Part shown: one piece after another, positions 23,316 to 33,498 of the stretch
Numbering within the stretch: position 1 is the first letter of the stretch
Layout of the letters: each line of letters starts with the position of its first letter
Assembly (NCBI GenBank): GCA_036426205.1
Contig: CM071573.1
Span: forward strand, 38,969,455-39,033,454
From: Ascaphus truei
Taxonomy: Eukaryota; Chordata; Amphibia; Anura; Ascaphidae
Direction of reading: 5' to 3'
Length of the DNA stretch: 64,000 bases
Position numbers and translations under genes: made by a program
Notes under the pieces: model-generated
What the model saw: the letters and a program-made list of their open reading frames with translations, nothing else
Database searches by the model: none
What the model was told of the DNA's origin: nothing

Positions 23316-23316
<1 letters not shown>
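23280..23316 (+). mobile_element. Helitron-like 3' terminus
   Basis: A hairpin with stem CCCGG/CCGGG (23289-23293 and 23300-23304, loop GCAACG) is followed by TCTCTCAG and then CTAG, with T next. A GC-rich hairpin about 10 bp before a terminal CTRR, inserted at an A/T dinucleotide, is the Helitron 3' signature. The 5' end was not identified, so the extent of the element is unknown; tandem arrays inside are common in such elements. Confidence 0.5.

Positions 23317-23360
<44 letters not shown>
23317..23360. repeat. (TA)n microsatellite
   Basis: A pure TA tract of about 44 bp lies between the Helitron-like end and the MITE fragment that follows. Both may have used TA or AT dinucleotides as targets. 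Confidence 0.95.
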
Positions 23361-23361
<1 letters not shown>

Positions 23362-23455
23362 CAGAAAATAGCCATGTTAGTCCAGTTGCGATAGTGCAGA
23401 ATAAATTAGCTCTTCAGTATTAGGTGATGCCTTTTTTATTGGACTAACAATTTAT
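23361..23455. mobile_element. MITE fragment, family 'TTAGTCCAGTTGCGATAG'
   Basis: This 95-bp piece matches the left end of the complete palindromic element at 45334-45655: ATAGCC(A/G)TGTTAGTCCAG, GTGCAGAATAAATTAG and TTTTTTATTGGACTAACAA. Only one end is present, next to a TA tract. Confidence 0.75.
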
Positions 23456-23459
23456 ATAT

Positions 23460-24304
23460 ATATGTGTGTGTTTGAATACAGATGTGGGTCCAGTATATAA
23501 TGTACTACACTGAGCTAAGCTTGAGCGTTGTTATAAAAGAATGTAGACTAAGATCCATGTATACTATGCAGTGTTACTCCATAAGATACCTTTCATCACC
23601 TCTTAGTAAATAAGATCCCTTATGAGCCTTAAGTGGATGGGCTGTAAGGTGTCTCCTGACATGGAGGGTGAAATCCCAATACTTAGTAAATATGAATGGG
23701 GCTGGAATCTTGGACAAATGTAAATAATCATGACTAGGCTATGTATCATGGGAACAGTGAGGAAGGCAGTATGTGCTGGCTTTGTGCAAAATGAGAGGCA
23801 GTCTAGAGAGATACCTGGCAAAATGTATGTAAAACAAGCATAAGGAAGTTAGGTCTAATCCTGAAAGCACTAAAACACTATCAGTGTTTCATTCTGGTCT
23901 GTGGTAACCTCGAACCTCCCGAGCAGATTCTTGTGATGGATTCTACGCACATATAAAACCTAAGCTTTGGGTTAAATGAGGAAGGAATGCAGGGTGCTCA
24001 TTATTGGAAAATACCATGAACTTTTCAGTTGTAATTGCAGATAAATTGAAGGTAAATATGTCTTTTTTTGATATATGATCTTTGAACACACTTGAGCACA
24101 TGCCTTCCTTGCTTGTTAACTGTGAGTATTTACAGCTACTGCCGAAATGGGCGATAAAAGTTTGAAAGAGCGTGTAGCACATGGAGTCTCTGACAGTTCC
24201 ACGTTGCATGCATTCCTCTTTCCGCAAGAGGTTTAGGTGCTGTATAACTAGTGGAATCACACAAACATGTGTATGTGTGTGTCATTCAACATATATATAT
24301 ATAA

Positions 24305-24343
<39 letters not shown>

Positions 24344-25490
24344 GAAGTGCTGTGTGCTGGGTGATAATGGTGAAAGTCGGGGTTGCAGACCTGTCTAAGA
24401 CATGCAAATGAGCATACAGTAATATTTCCATTTGCTATCTATATATTTAGGGCCATATTTACTCCATCAGACACCTTCCCACGTGTGCTCCTATTTTCAT
24501 CACAGGAACTTGGTGTGCTTGCTTGTGTTTTCATCCATTTTTGTATTATCAAAGAACATCAGAGCGCATGTAGTCCCCAGGCATATGTAAAGGAACAAAG
24601 AGAAAACATACAGTATAGTGCAGATCTATGCGACACCAAAAATGGACGAGAAGAGGCTGTTTGATTCCACTCATGTGGGTGAACGGTTTTCAAGCGTTTT
24701 AGCACACTCCTGGGTGCATGTAATGAGCTTTATAAACAGCTAGAACTCCAGATTCCCCCATTCAAAAATAGAAAGCAACAGACTTAGGCCCTTATTCTGT
24801 AAGGGTTCACAAGAGGCTGAGTTGTCCGCCGATGGTTGTGGGGACTACAGGACAGGCTTCAGGGATATATACCTGACATTTACTCCATGGTACACAGCGC
24901 CTCCATCTGCCGTAAGCTCCAAATGTATGGAGGCAATCTCCTACGGTAGAAACGGTTACCTCTCCCCCCAGTAAGATCACACACCAGGCAGGAGGTATAT
25001 TCAACTGAAACGGATTTATTTCTGTACACGCACAAGAACACGGCAGTCCTCTACCCAATACAGTGTCTGTTCTGGTCTACAAACTTAGGATGGTCCCTGG
25101 ACCTTCACTACGGGTTAAGGGCCCCCGCAGCAGTCCCTGCTCTTCCCCAGCCTGCTTAGAAAATAGGTTGTCCCCTAAATCCACATTGGAAGGTTGGAAT
25201 AATTCCAGCGCGAACGCCTTTGTGAATTTGGGGGAAAATATAATGATAATATAGTGCAGTAGTTGGGGAAAAAAATGCAGAGAAAATGAGAAATATACTG
25301 GAGTGTATATACATTTATATCCATGTTTTCACCATTCATGTTGTATGTAAATAGAACAAGAGAAGAGGAGAACAAATAGCGTAATACGTTTTTTGTTAAA
25401 TTGATTAAAAAAAAAAACATTTGAGATTAAGAATAACCACAATGTAACAAATAGTACAAGCGTAACAAAAAACAGAGAGAAACCAACAAG
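23460..25490. other. Non-coding, with a (TA)n tract
   Basis: Mostly unique intergenic sequence. A TA microsatellite with ATAAATAA interruptions lies at about 24289-24340. No open frame here has a recognisable domain, and no repeat with defined ends was found. Confidence 0.4.
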
Positions 25491-25499
25491 TTGGTACTG

Positions 25500-25720
25500 C
25501 AGATAAACCTCACGAGCAGCCGTCGGCTTGTGGTGTCTGACGTCACGTTTGCCGTGACCACACCTGCTTTCATCCTTCTCTTTGCTCGTCCAGCTCTACA
25601 CGTTTCGCAGTTAGATACTACTTTCTCAGGGGATAAGCTTCCGGTCTCCCACCAGCAATATACAGTAAGGAGTTCAGGCTGGAATTCTTCTCATCGTCAC
25701 TTGACATCAACACGCTGCCA
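25500..25720. repeat. Probable half of a fold-back repeat with ACACGTTTCGC core
   Basis: The stretch has CAGCTCTACACGTTTCGCAG (25590-25609), then TTTCTCAGGGG, the same kind of wording as the tips of fold-back repeats elsewhere in the window. The pairing arm is not visible, so this is a partial copy at best. Confidence 0.4.
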
Positions 25721-25984
25721 TATTAGGAAATATTGCAAACAGCGAAACTATTCAAATTATTAGCAAAAGAAGAGAAGTAAATCTCCATATGGGTGCTTCT
25801 AAAGACCAAAATGATGGCAGCAATATAGCTGATAGCCAGGATTTGTAATGACCATAACTCCCATATATTGTGTATGTGGAAAAAATATTGCTCTCATTAA
25901 AGCCTGATAAATAGACCCAGCCCTTCTTTTGCAGTGCGCTATCACTTTTTGTTTGTTCCTATTCAAATTATTAAAATCTTCCGC

Positions 25985-26110
25985 AAACAAATGTTTTTAG
26001 CCTATTGAGAGTCATGGAATCATTATGCTCTTCTGTCAATAATTAATGCAGTGTACGTCTCTAATGGGATTTTGGGTTATTCCATAATGGATCTTCACAA
26101 CAACATTTCA
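25985..26110. promoter_or_regulatory. Candidate conserved non-coding element
   Basis: Unique-looking sequence with CTTCTGTCAATAATTAATGC and AATCATTATGC words and no repeat marks. The call rests on composition only. Confidence 0.22.
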
Positions 26111-27320
26111 CACCTAAGCATGGAGTTTTGTGTGTTGGAATTCATAAACTAGTGATTCTCAACCTTTCCTATATGACGATCTGTTATCATGGTGGTGAGT
26201 ACAGTACTTGTATAGGAAACACAGCCTTGATAACCCTGGTCTATCCACATAGCAGTATCCCCTCCGATACAAACTTCCACCATGCTAGCATCTAATAGAA
26301 ATAGTATGCAGAGATGTTTCTAAGAACTGGAACAATGATCTCATAATTGATACTGGTCCACAGACCAGAGATGTGGAAGCATGATGTATAGATAATGATG
26401 TATACATAATTAGTATAATTTAATCATGAAGGATGATCATCTTTAGTGGGGAGTGGATATTCCTTCTCAATTGCTTTTAAACATAACTAGTCTTATTGTT
26501 TGCAAATCATGTAGAGTAATTTTTGCACAGGAACTAAGCACATCCTAATCATTCCATACCCATTCTCTATCTATCCGGATTTCTGTTCATCAGATATATC
26601 CTGTTCTCTTTTGACCAAGTGTTCATGTGGGCCTATAAGGCAAGATGCCTTTAACTTGCCAAAGGAGAGTAACAGTAGTAACTAGCTCAGTCATGTCTCC
26701 ATCTCTGTGTATACCTCCCATGTCAACCACATCTAAACTGGAGGAGCAAGCTTGTAAATACATAACGACAGCTTCCATCCTCACACAGTTATTCCATGTC
26801 AGGTTTTAAAAGCATGCATTTTAACCACACAATAGAACACCAAGAAGCCAATACCCTCAGGGCACTGAGTGATCCTGTATCAGGCAATCAGGTAAACCAA
26901 CCTGATTAAAAGAACATCAGCATAGTTCTCCCTTCAGCACTGCACTAGACAGCATGTCTACAGTACGCTGCAAAGGCATCACATCCTTAAACAGATGAAA
27001 GCCCAAACTATTTGGCCATATCCCAACTGAGTGAAATGTGCGTAGAACAGCCCAGTGGTCTTGGAAATTCCTTGTATATAAACTGTGATCTTTGCATGAG
27101 GAGTGTATAATTTGGGTTCCTTAGCACACTACATATTTTGCCGATTGTTTTATTAAAGCTGGAAACATTTTATTGTATTTTTGTTTTAACCAAATCCCCA
27201 TATAAAAGATAAACTGTACGCGCCATTCCAGACACCAATTTGGGAGTATAGATACATTTTTAGACTGTTATTTACATGCTTACATTGATCAAAATGTTAG
27301 ATATTTCCATGTATTCATAT
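26111..27320. other. Non-coding, nothing recognised
   Basis: About 1.2 kb of intergenic sequence without a supported gene or repeat. Confidence 0.35.
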
Positions 27321-27583
27321 TGTAACCCTTCCGCTGCCAGACGTGTTTGCAGGTCAGGGTCAGCAACAGGAATTCAAAACAGACAAGAGGGTAAGGCATA
27401 ACTGCAAAGACCAAAATGAGCTGCAAATACACAGAACTTTGCTCGGCGACTCCCTATGGTAACCGCAGCCTTATAAAGCAGGCTGCCAGTACCCAAAATG
27501 GCCACAGAGAGCAGAAAGGGCAGGAGAGACAGAAAACCTGGACCGTAGTGAAAACCCGGCACAGATCAAGCAGAATCCTTACA
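27321..27583 (-). mobile_element. 3' LTR of a Ty3/Gypsy chromovirus
   Basis: On the minus strand the segment begins TGTAAGGATTCTGC and ends GGAAGGGTTACA, so it has TGTAA/TTACA inverted ends. Directly upstream (minus sense, 27584-27595) is the purine run AAGAGGGGGG, a good polypurine tract. The first ~113 bp of the LTR recur almost identically at 29109-29221. Flanking bases at the two outer edges do not form a target duplication. Confidence 0.75.
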
Positions 27584-28150
27584 GTACCCCCCTCTTGTGG
27601 AGAGACCTCCGGGCAATCTAAGATGGTTTGGCAGGAAATGTCTGATGAAACGCCCAGACCAGGTTGGAGGCACGGACATCCCTGGACCTGTCTATGAATT
27701 TTCCTCTGGTCCATAACCCTTCCAATGGACCAAGTACTGTAGCCCGCCACGGGATCTACGGGAATCCAATATTTGGCTCACTTCAAATTCCTCCTGGCCA
27801 TCCAGCAAGAACGGTTTAGGGGGGGAGAGGGTAGGAGGAAAGAAAGTGTTCTGGACGAACGGCTGGAGGAGGGAGACATGGAACACTGAGGATATTCTTA
27901 AGGTATCCGGAAGTTCCCGGTTTAAACGCCACCGGGTTGACTTGTTTCAAGATTTAATAAGGTCCAATAAACTTGGGCCCGAGTTTGGAGGAAGGTTGCT
28001 TTAATCGGATATTTTTTGTAGCCAGCCAGACCTGATCTCCCACTTGAAATGGAGGTGGTGGTTGTCTACGTTTATCCGCCTGGGTTTTTTGCAGGAGAGC
28101 GGCTTTGGTCAGACTGACCTGGATTGTCTTCCAGAGTAACTGGAGTTCTT
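27584..28150 (-). pseudogene. Chromovirus pol 3' end: integrase C-terminus plus chromodomain
   Basis: Read on the minus strand, the sequence encodes the tail of a Ty3/Gypsy integrase (FQVGDQVWLATKNIRLKQPS, then KLGPKFIGPY around 28050-27960, [14 protein letters not shown] near 27895-27855). A chromodomain follows ([15 protein letters not shown] and [15 protein letters not shown], about 27790-27695). Chromodomains in this position are thought to steer integration to marked chromatin. The frame is broken: the GPY/F region and the chromodomain lie in different frames. The protease, RT, RNase H and integrase core are gone. Confidence 0.85.
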
Positions 28151-29221
28151 GGATTTTTGTTCAAAAACAGTTTAGTCGTTCAAACCAGGTCAGGGTTATA
28201 GATTGAAGAATAGCATAAGTACTTGCCTGGAGTGGAGAGTTGCGGATTGTCAGAGTGCGTAGCTAAGTTCGGGATTGGAGAGTAGCGGATCGTCGGGGTA
28301 CATAGCCAGGTTCAGGATAGGAGAGTATTGGATCGTTGGAGTACTTAGCCAAGGTCAGGACTGGAGACAGGAGAATGGTCGTTCGTAGCTGGATCAGGAG
28401 AGGAGAGGTGCGGAGTCCAAGAGACAAGCAGGGTCAGGCAACAAGAGGTTGCAAGGCAAGGCAAGGTCACAGGAGCTGGAATGCAGCAAGGCATGGCGTC
28501 ACACTAGACTATTCTCAACAAAGACTGAATGCAGCAGGAAGTTATATAAAGGAGGAGCCTCCAATAGCCAGCCAGGGCAAAACCAGGAAGTAGAGCTCAA
28601 TAGGCTGCTGGTGCACGGAGGCGTGCCCTAGGATGCAGCCTAATCAGAGATGGGGGCAGAACCGATCGCGCGCCGACCCACGCGTGTCATGGAGGTCAGA
28701 GGGCGGAGCCTGCGTTGCGCGTCACTCCCACGCTGGTCCTGGACATCCCTAGAGGGAATGGAGGTGGGACCGATCGCGCGTCGACGCGCGGGCGTCACGG
28801 AGGTCAGGGGGCGGAGCCCGAGGCACGCGTCACTCCCAGGCCGGTCCTGTCCATCACCAGAGCAGGGGTGGGGCTTAGAACGCGCGTCAGCGGGGAGGCT
28901 GGACGGACGCACCCGTTGTGCGTCAGAGCGAGGGGCGGAGACAGAATTCGCGGACGGGAAATCAGACCGCGCAAGATCCGCATGCGCGTAGTGGGGCCAC
29001 GAGACTGCGCATCCTGAGTGTCCGTCACGGAAGGTTTGTTGAGGTGAGGAGACGGTCTGCGACCGACAGGATGGCGAATCCTCACACGCACACAGTACAG
29101 AACGGCCCTTATAAAGCAGGCTGCCAGTACCCAAAATGGCCACAGAGAGCAGAAAGGGCAGGAGAGACAGAAAACCTGGACCGTAGTGAAAACCCGGCAC
29201 GGATCAAGCAGAATCCGTACA
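28151..29221 (-). mobile_element. Chromovirus 5' LTR/leader remnant with tandem repeats
   Basis: The segment ends (minus-strand start) with ~113 bp shared with the 3' LTR, including TGTACGGATTCTGC. It holds a 43-bp tandem repeat (GGAGAG-led units at 28234, 28277 and 28320) and a GC-rich duplication of about 115 bp (28655-28870) with GATCGCGCG and CGGAGGTCAG words. The rest of its LTR does not match the 3' LTR, so it may be a different subfamily or a recombinant. The join near 28150 shows that gag and most of pol are deleted. Confidence 0.6.
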
Positions 29222-29698
29222 GCTTTTTAACAATTCTATACCAACTAATAAACATTGAGGGACCAATGTATCAAAGTCTCGTGGCTATAAAACTGGGCAA
29301 AAAATGAGCACAAGATATAATTAAAAATATATATATCATTATAGGCCATAAAATAACAGTGATATACCTATCAAAGTGTGCCAGCTAAAAAACACTGGTA
29401 CAAAACCAGGAGAAATCGAAGGGCTTTAATAAATCTGGTGTTGTTTTTTGTTCCACTCTTAAATCTACGAGTCTGTTGTTCACAGGATCTTCTCTTAACT
29501 CAGGAATCCCTTTTTGTTCTGGAAAGATACATTATTAAGAGTTTTTTTTAAAATATTTGAGATCCATGTACCAATGGTAAGAAAACAGGCACGAGTTTGA
29601 TTATTATAAGTCCAAAGTCCTTTTAGGTCATTAATAGTCCAAAACTGCAGGAGGGCTACTTACTCACTTGCTTTTAGATAAATGGCCAAATAAGTGAC
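29222..29698. other. Non-coding, nothing recognised
   Basis: AT-rich intergenic sequence; no supported feature. Confidence 0.35.
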
Positions 29699-29960
29699 TC
29701 AAACAAAACCCAGATGAGAAGGTACTAGGTGGCACCACAGAGGACTTGGTACAAACGGGAAAGCTTATTGTGAGATCAATGTGTTGGTCCCTATTTGGAC
29801 CGGAACGTTAATAAACGTTCATGTTTGTACCAAGTCCTTTGGAGTGCCGGCTAATACCTTTCTCATCTGAATACCGCTTCCTGTGTAGGTCCGAGCAACT
29901 GTGGCAATTTCCGACTGGATTAATGCGAGTACTCTTTTGAATTCTTCAAACAAAACCCAG
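29699..29960. mobile_element. Fold-back insertion flanked by a 15-bp direct repeat
   Basis: The 15-mer TCAAACAAAACCCAG occurs at 29699-29713 and 29946-29960. Between them, arms starting CAGATGAGAAGGTACTAG (29711) and ending CTAATACCTTTCTCATCTG (29869) pair over about 46 bp. A 15-bp duplication is longer than cut-and-paste DNA transposons make, so either a retroposition event copied a MITE or the direct repeat is part of the repeat itself. Confidence 0.55.
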
Positions 29961-30599
29961 TCATTTCAGGTTAATAAGCCAGGCTGCACTAGTCAAGCAT
30001 CCTGCCTCCTTTCAGCCCAAAGGGAAATTTTAATGCTACTAAAGATTTATTACTTGTACTTGGTCCAAAGGCCAAAGTGTGCGCCTCCTGCTAGTCCTGT
30101 AGTCCTGATGTTTTCGGATTCTTGATTTTTGACCCGTAGTAGGATGTAGAGTGGGTTGAAGTGGCCAGCTTTGCAAAAGGAAGGTGGGCAAGTGGTACTT
30201 TTGCTGACACTCTTTTACTGCTGGAGAGGCTTGAAAGCATTGCTTTCCAGCAGAAGGGTTAAGACTATCCCCCCATTGCAATCTTGACATCAGATAATTG
30301 CACCTTCTTAGGATATGAATAGATAGCTTTGTGTCTCTCTGTAAGTAGATCATTTTTGCGGCAGATATAATTACTTGAGTTTGTGTGGCAGAACCAATTG
30401 GCAGCTGCTGGTCACTCACTGAGAGAACAGTGGCAATTCTCTGTTATGTCTCTTCTTCTGCTGGGGGTAGACATCATATTCAGCCAGTGACTGTAATAGC
30501 CAGATCTCCCGTCTCAGACGTTCCTGCTCTGTCAGGCATTTCTGCTGCCAAAGATCGCACCTATTTGAAATGACTCTGTGATCTTATCCCAATTCTGGT
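29961..30599. other. Non-coding, nothing recognised
   Basis: No gene or repeat was recognised. Confidence 0.35.
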
Positions 30600-30770
30600 A
30601 GTTGGATGTGTGAAGAAGGCGCTACTGCGCATGACAGAACTGCTCAAAGTCCCGGATGAGGCAACAAACTTTATTGACACATAAGCAAAGGGGCTACACC
30701 ACGATCTCCTCCTCTACGCGTTTCACCCCTGGGAATGGGGCTTCGTCTTGTACTGCTCCCACATGGACAG
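30600..30770. repeat. Probable half fold-back repeat with ACGCGTTTC core
   Basis: It contains CTCCTCTACGCGTTTCACCC (30706-30725), then TGGGGCTTCGTC, which resembles the tips of other fold-back repeats in the window. No pairing arm is visible. Confidence 0.4.
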
Positions 30771-32386
30771 AGGTCATAGTTCCAGCGCTAACTGATCTAC
30801 ATATTTAATTTGAGACTGAAAGTAAACAAATCTAAATGAATTTCACTCCTAGAGATGTCGATTGTTGTCTGAGACCTCTGATACTAAAAATCAGTACAAA
30901 ATGACTCCAAACCGGTCATTCAGTCCCCAAGAAGATCAGTGAGAGATGACGTCTGAACCCTTCTTGTGGTTACTGTGCATCCCTATGTATTGGTACAGAG
31001 CAGCTTAAAAAGCTGAAGGTTTAATGACAAATTAATAACTCCAGCGCTATGCAATAAAAAAAGGCTGCTGAAAGTAGATTTATTCAGGTAATACAGCTTT
31101 ACTGATGGATAAGACAACGTGATTGGCAATGGTTTTAACAATGTGCTAATTGTCAGAAATTACAATTTGGTGAAATAAACATGGATTTAATCACAGAAAA
31201 TACATCATTTATCCTTTCTCATTCTCACACGTACAGCTAGCATAATAATGTATTGTTTAATGACTCACACTTCAGGGTCACAGACCCATTATAAATCCAA
31301 CTATGTAGTTTTTATCACAAGAAGAAAAATATATATACATATATATATTTTAACATTTTCATAATGAACTAAGAGAGTAGCTTACTTGTAAGGAAACTGC
31401 CTTTGATGACAGTAAACTCAGTTCAAATCCCAGTATCAACGCTCCTTGTGACATTGTCTCCCAAAATTAAACAGTAAGTTCTTAGGACAAAGATTCATTG
31501 TAAATGTAATATTCTATAAATAATGCTGCGTACGTTGCTATATAAAATTATTACTCATTTATCACAGAATCAATTGAAAAGGATGAGTTGTGAAATTTGT
31601 TATAATGTTTTTGTTTAATGAGAAAAAACATATAGTGCAAAAAAAAAAACAATGAAATAAATTTGACAGCTTTAGTAGGTTTAATGTGTTGAACAGACGT
31701 TACAGTGCCGGAGAAAGAAAGAAGCCATGTTTGACATAACTATTAATATTGTATATTTATATGTGTTTAATATTGTCTGCAACACTTCATCCAGATTTTT
31801 GTTCCCAGCAACAAAAAAGATTAAAAACATTTATGGATCAAATAAATTGTGGGGACTTCTGTACCAGGATCATATATGAATTATTATTGTGCGTCAAAAT
31901 GTTTGTGTTACAAAGATAGTACAAACTTCCTAAAATGTGTATCCTATGTGTGACAGTCTTCATGTGACGTCATAGATATAACGCAGAGTTCGTTCTTTGA
32001 AATTAATTTTGACACAATGCATCATGTTGAATACCTGTTTGATACAACTTCATTTAAAACAGAATGATGTGTATATTAATCTATGTAGAACCAGTATTAT
32101 TAGATATCAATTATTAGTGTAATATTATTTATAATAGCCATAATATGAAAATAGTACATTTTCTTAACCTAAGTAATGAAACATCAGTGCAGTCGCTTCT
32201 GTGTCAAATACAATTTTGGGTGATACACAGCAACGCAATTCTGCGACAACACTATAAACAGACTTTTTAGGGTTTACGCCAGGTTCAATATGGCGGATGA
32301 TGTTCACGCACATTCTTTTTTTTTTGTGGCGCATAGATAGTTTTTTTTAGTACGTACCATTAACATCGGTGTGACACGCGCATTCC
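30771..32386. other. Non-coding, with a decayed L2-like tail
   Basis: At about 31440-31550 the words AACAGTAAGTTCTTAGGACA and TGCGTACGTTGCTATATAAAA resemble a worn L2 3' end. Nothing else was recognised. Confidence 0.4.
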
Positions 32387-32391
32387 ATTTC

Positions 32392-32913
32392 TGTTATGGA
32401 ACAAGAGCCACATTTCTGACTCACCCCCCTCTCTCCTTTGCAGTTTCTGCCTGTCAGATTTTATTCCCGCTGCATGGAGTCTGCAGACACATACTGTGCC
32501 TGCGTGGCTTGCAACAATGTTGCACTCCTTGCCTGCCGAGCATGACATCAGTGAGCTGCTACAGCAGTCTCTGAGATCCTCACCAGAATGGACTAGTCTG
32601 CCCCCCCTCCTGTTTGTTCAGACATGGTCTGTCCCTAGACTATTCCTTTGCCCACACCGCACCTCACTTCCTCTTTTCAACCCTGGAGACAGTGAGTAAA
32701 GAACCTTTCTCTGTTTATAACCCTTGGTGAGGCCATCTCTTTTTACCGGTTCCTAACTAATAATCACCACTACACACCATCCACAAGTATCTGTACCCTG
32801 CTACCTTTTCCCAATAAAGTGGAGGAAATATTACAGGACTTGGAGTGATTTAAAAGGGAACTGTGTTAATGCTATCGGAGCCATTCATACCAACGTGCCC
32901 TGGCTTCAGAATA
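32392..32913 (+). repeat. BEL/Pao 5' LTR
   Basis: The LTR begins TGTTATGGAACAAGAGCC and ends CTTCAGAATA; it is 522 bp and has AATAAAG near 32813. It matches 38908-39426 throughout. No primer-binding site that I can assign to a tRNA follows it. Confidence 0.9.
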
Positions 32914-33498
32914 GTAAAAAGAGGACCGTGTGCCTTGGGAAATATACACAGAGGAGCTGCTACCCACAGCCTTTATGCTAAAGATACAAGCGAGCAGCTT
33001 ACGTAGCAAATATATAAACAGCAGTCTCTCACCACATTGCACAAGCACGTTGCTACACAGAGCCACAAGCCTCTACACAGCAAACTACCACAGCTTTATG
33101 CAAAGACAGTGAGCAGCCTTACTTTGCTAATACTACACAAAGGAATCACACAGCAGCTACTACTCAAAGACTCTATGCTATACAGAATAGTCTCTGCACC
33201 CCAGGACAAGCAGCAGCTTCACTCTGCCAGACAGGGCAGCAAGCTTTATACAGCAAACTGCACACAGCCTTGCAACAAACAGGGCTTCTCTCACAATTAC
33301 TAATTGCCTTTCTCTCTGTCTGAGTCCACCCGCTGCTCAGCCCCACAGTGAGGAGCCAACGGACATCTGTAAGTACAGCTACCCCAACGCTGCACGCTGC
33401 AGGACACCGCTCGGCATCATCTGAGACAGACGCCCATCGCTGACAGGTAAAAGACCGCACGCCACACGCACTGGCAAAGGCCTACACACACCTACAGC

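Noticed and set aside
28640..29200. 186-codon minus-strand frame in the chromovirus leader
   Set aside because: Its first residues repeat those of 27374-27562 because both come from the shared LTR; it is not a gene.
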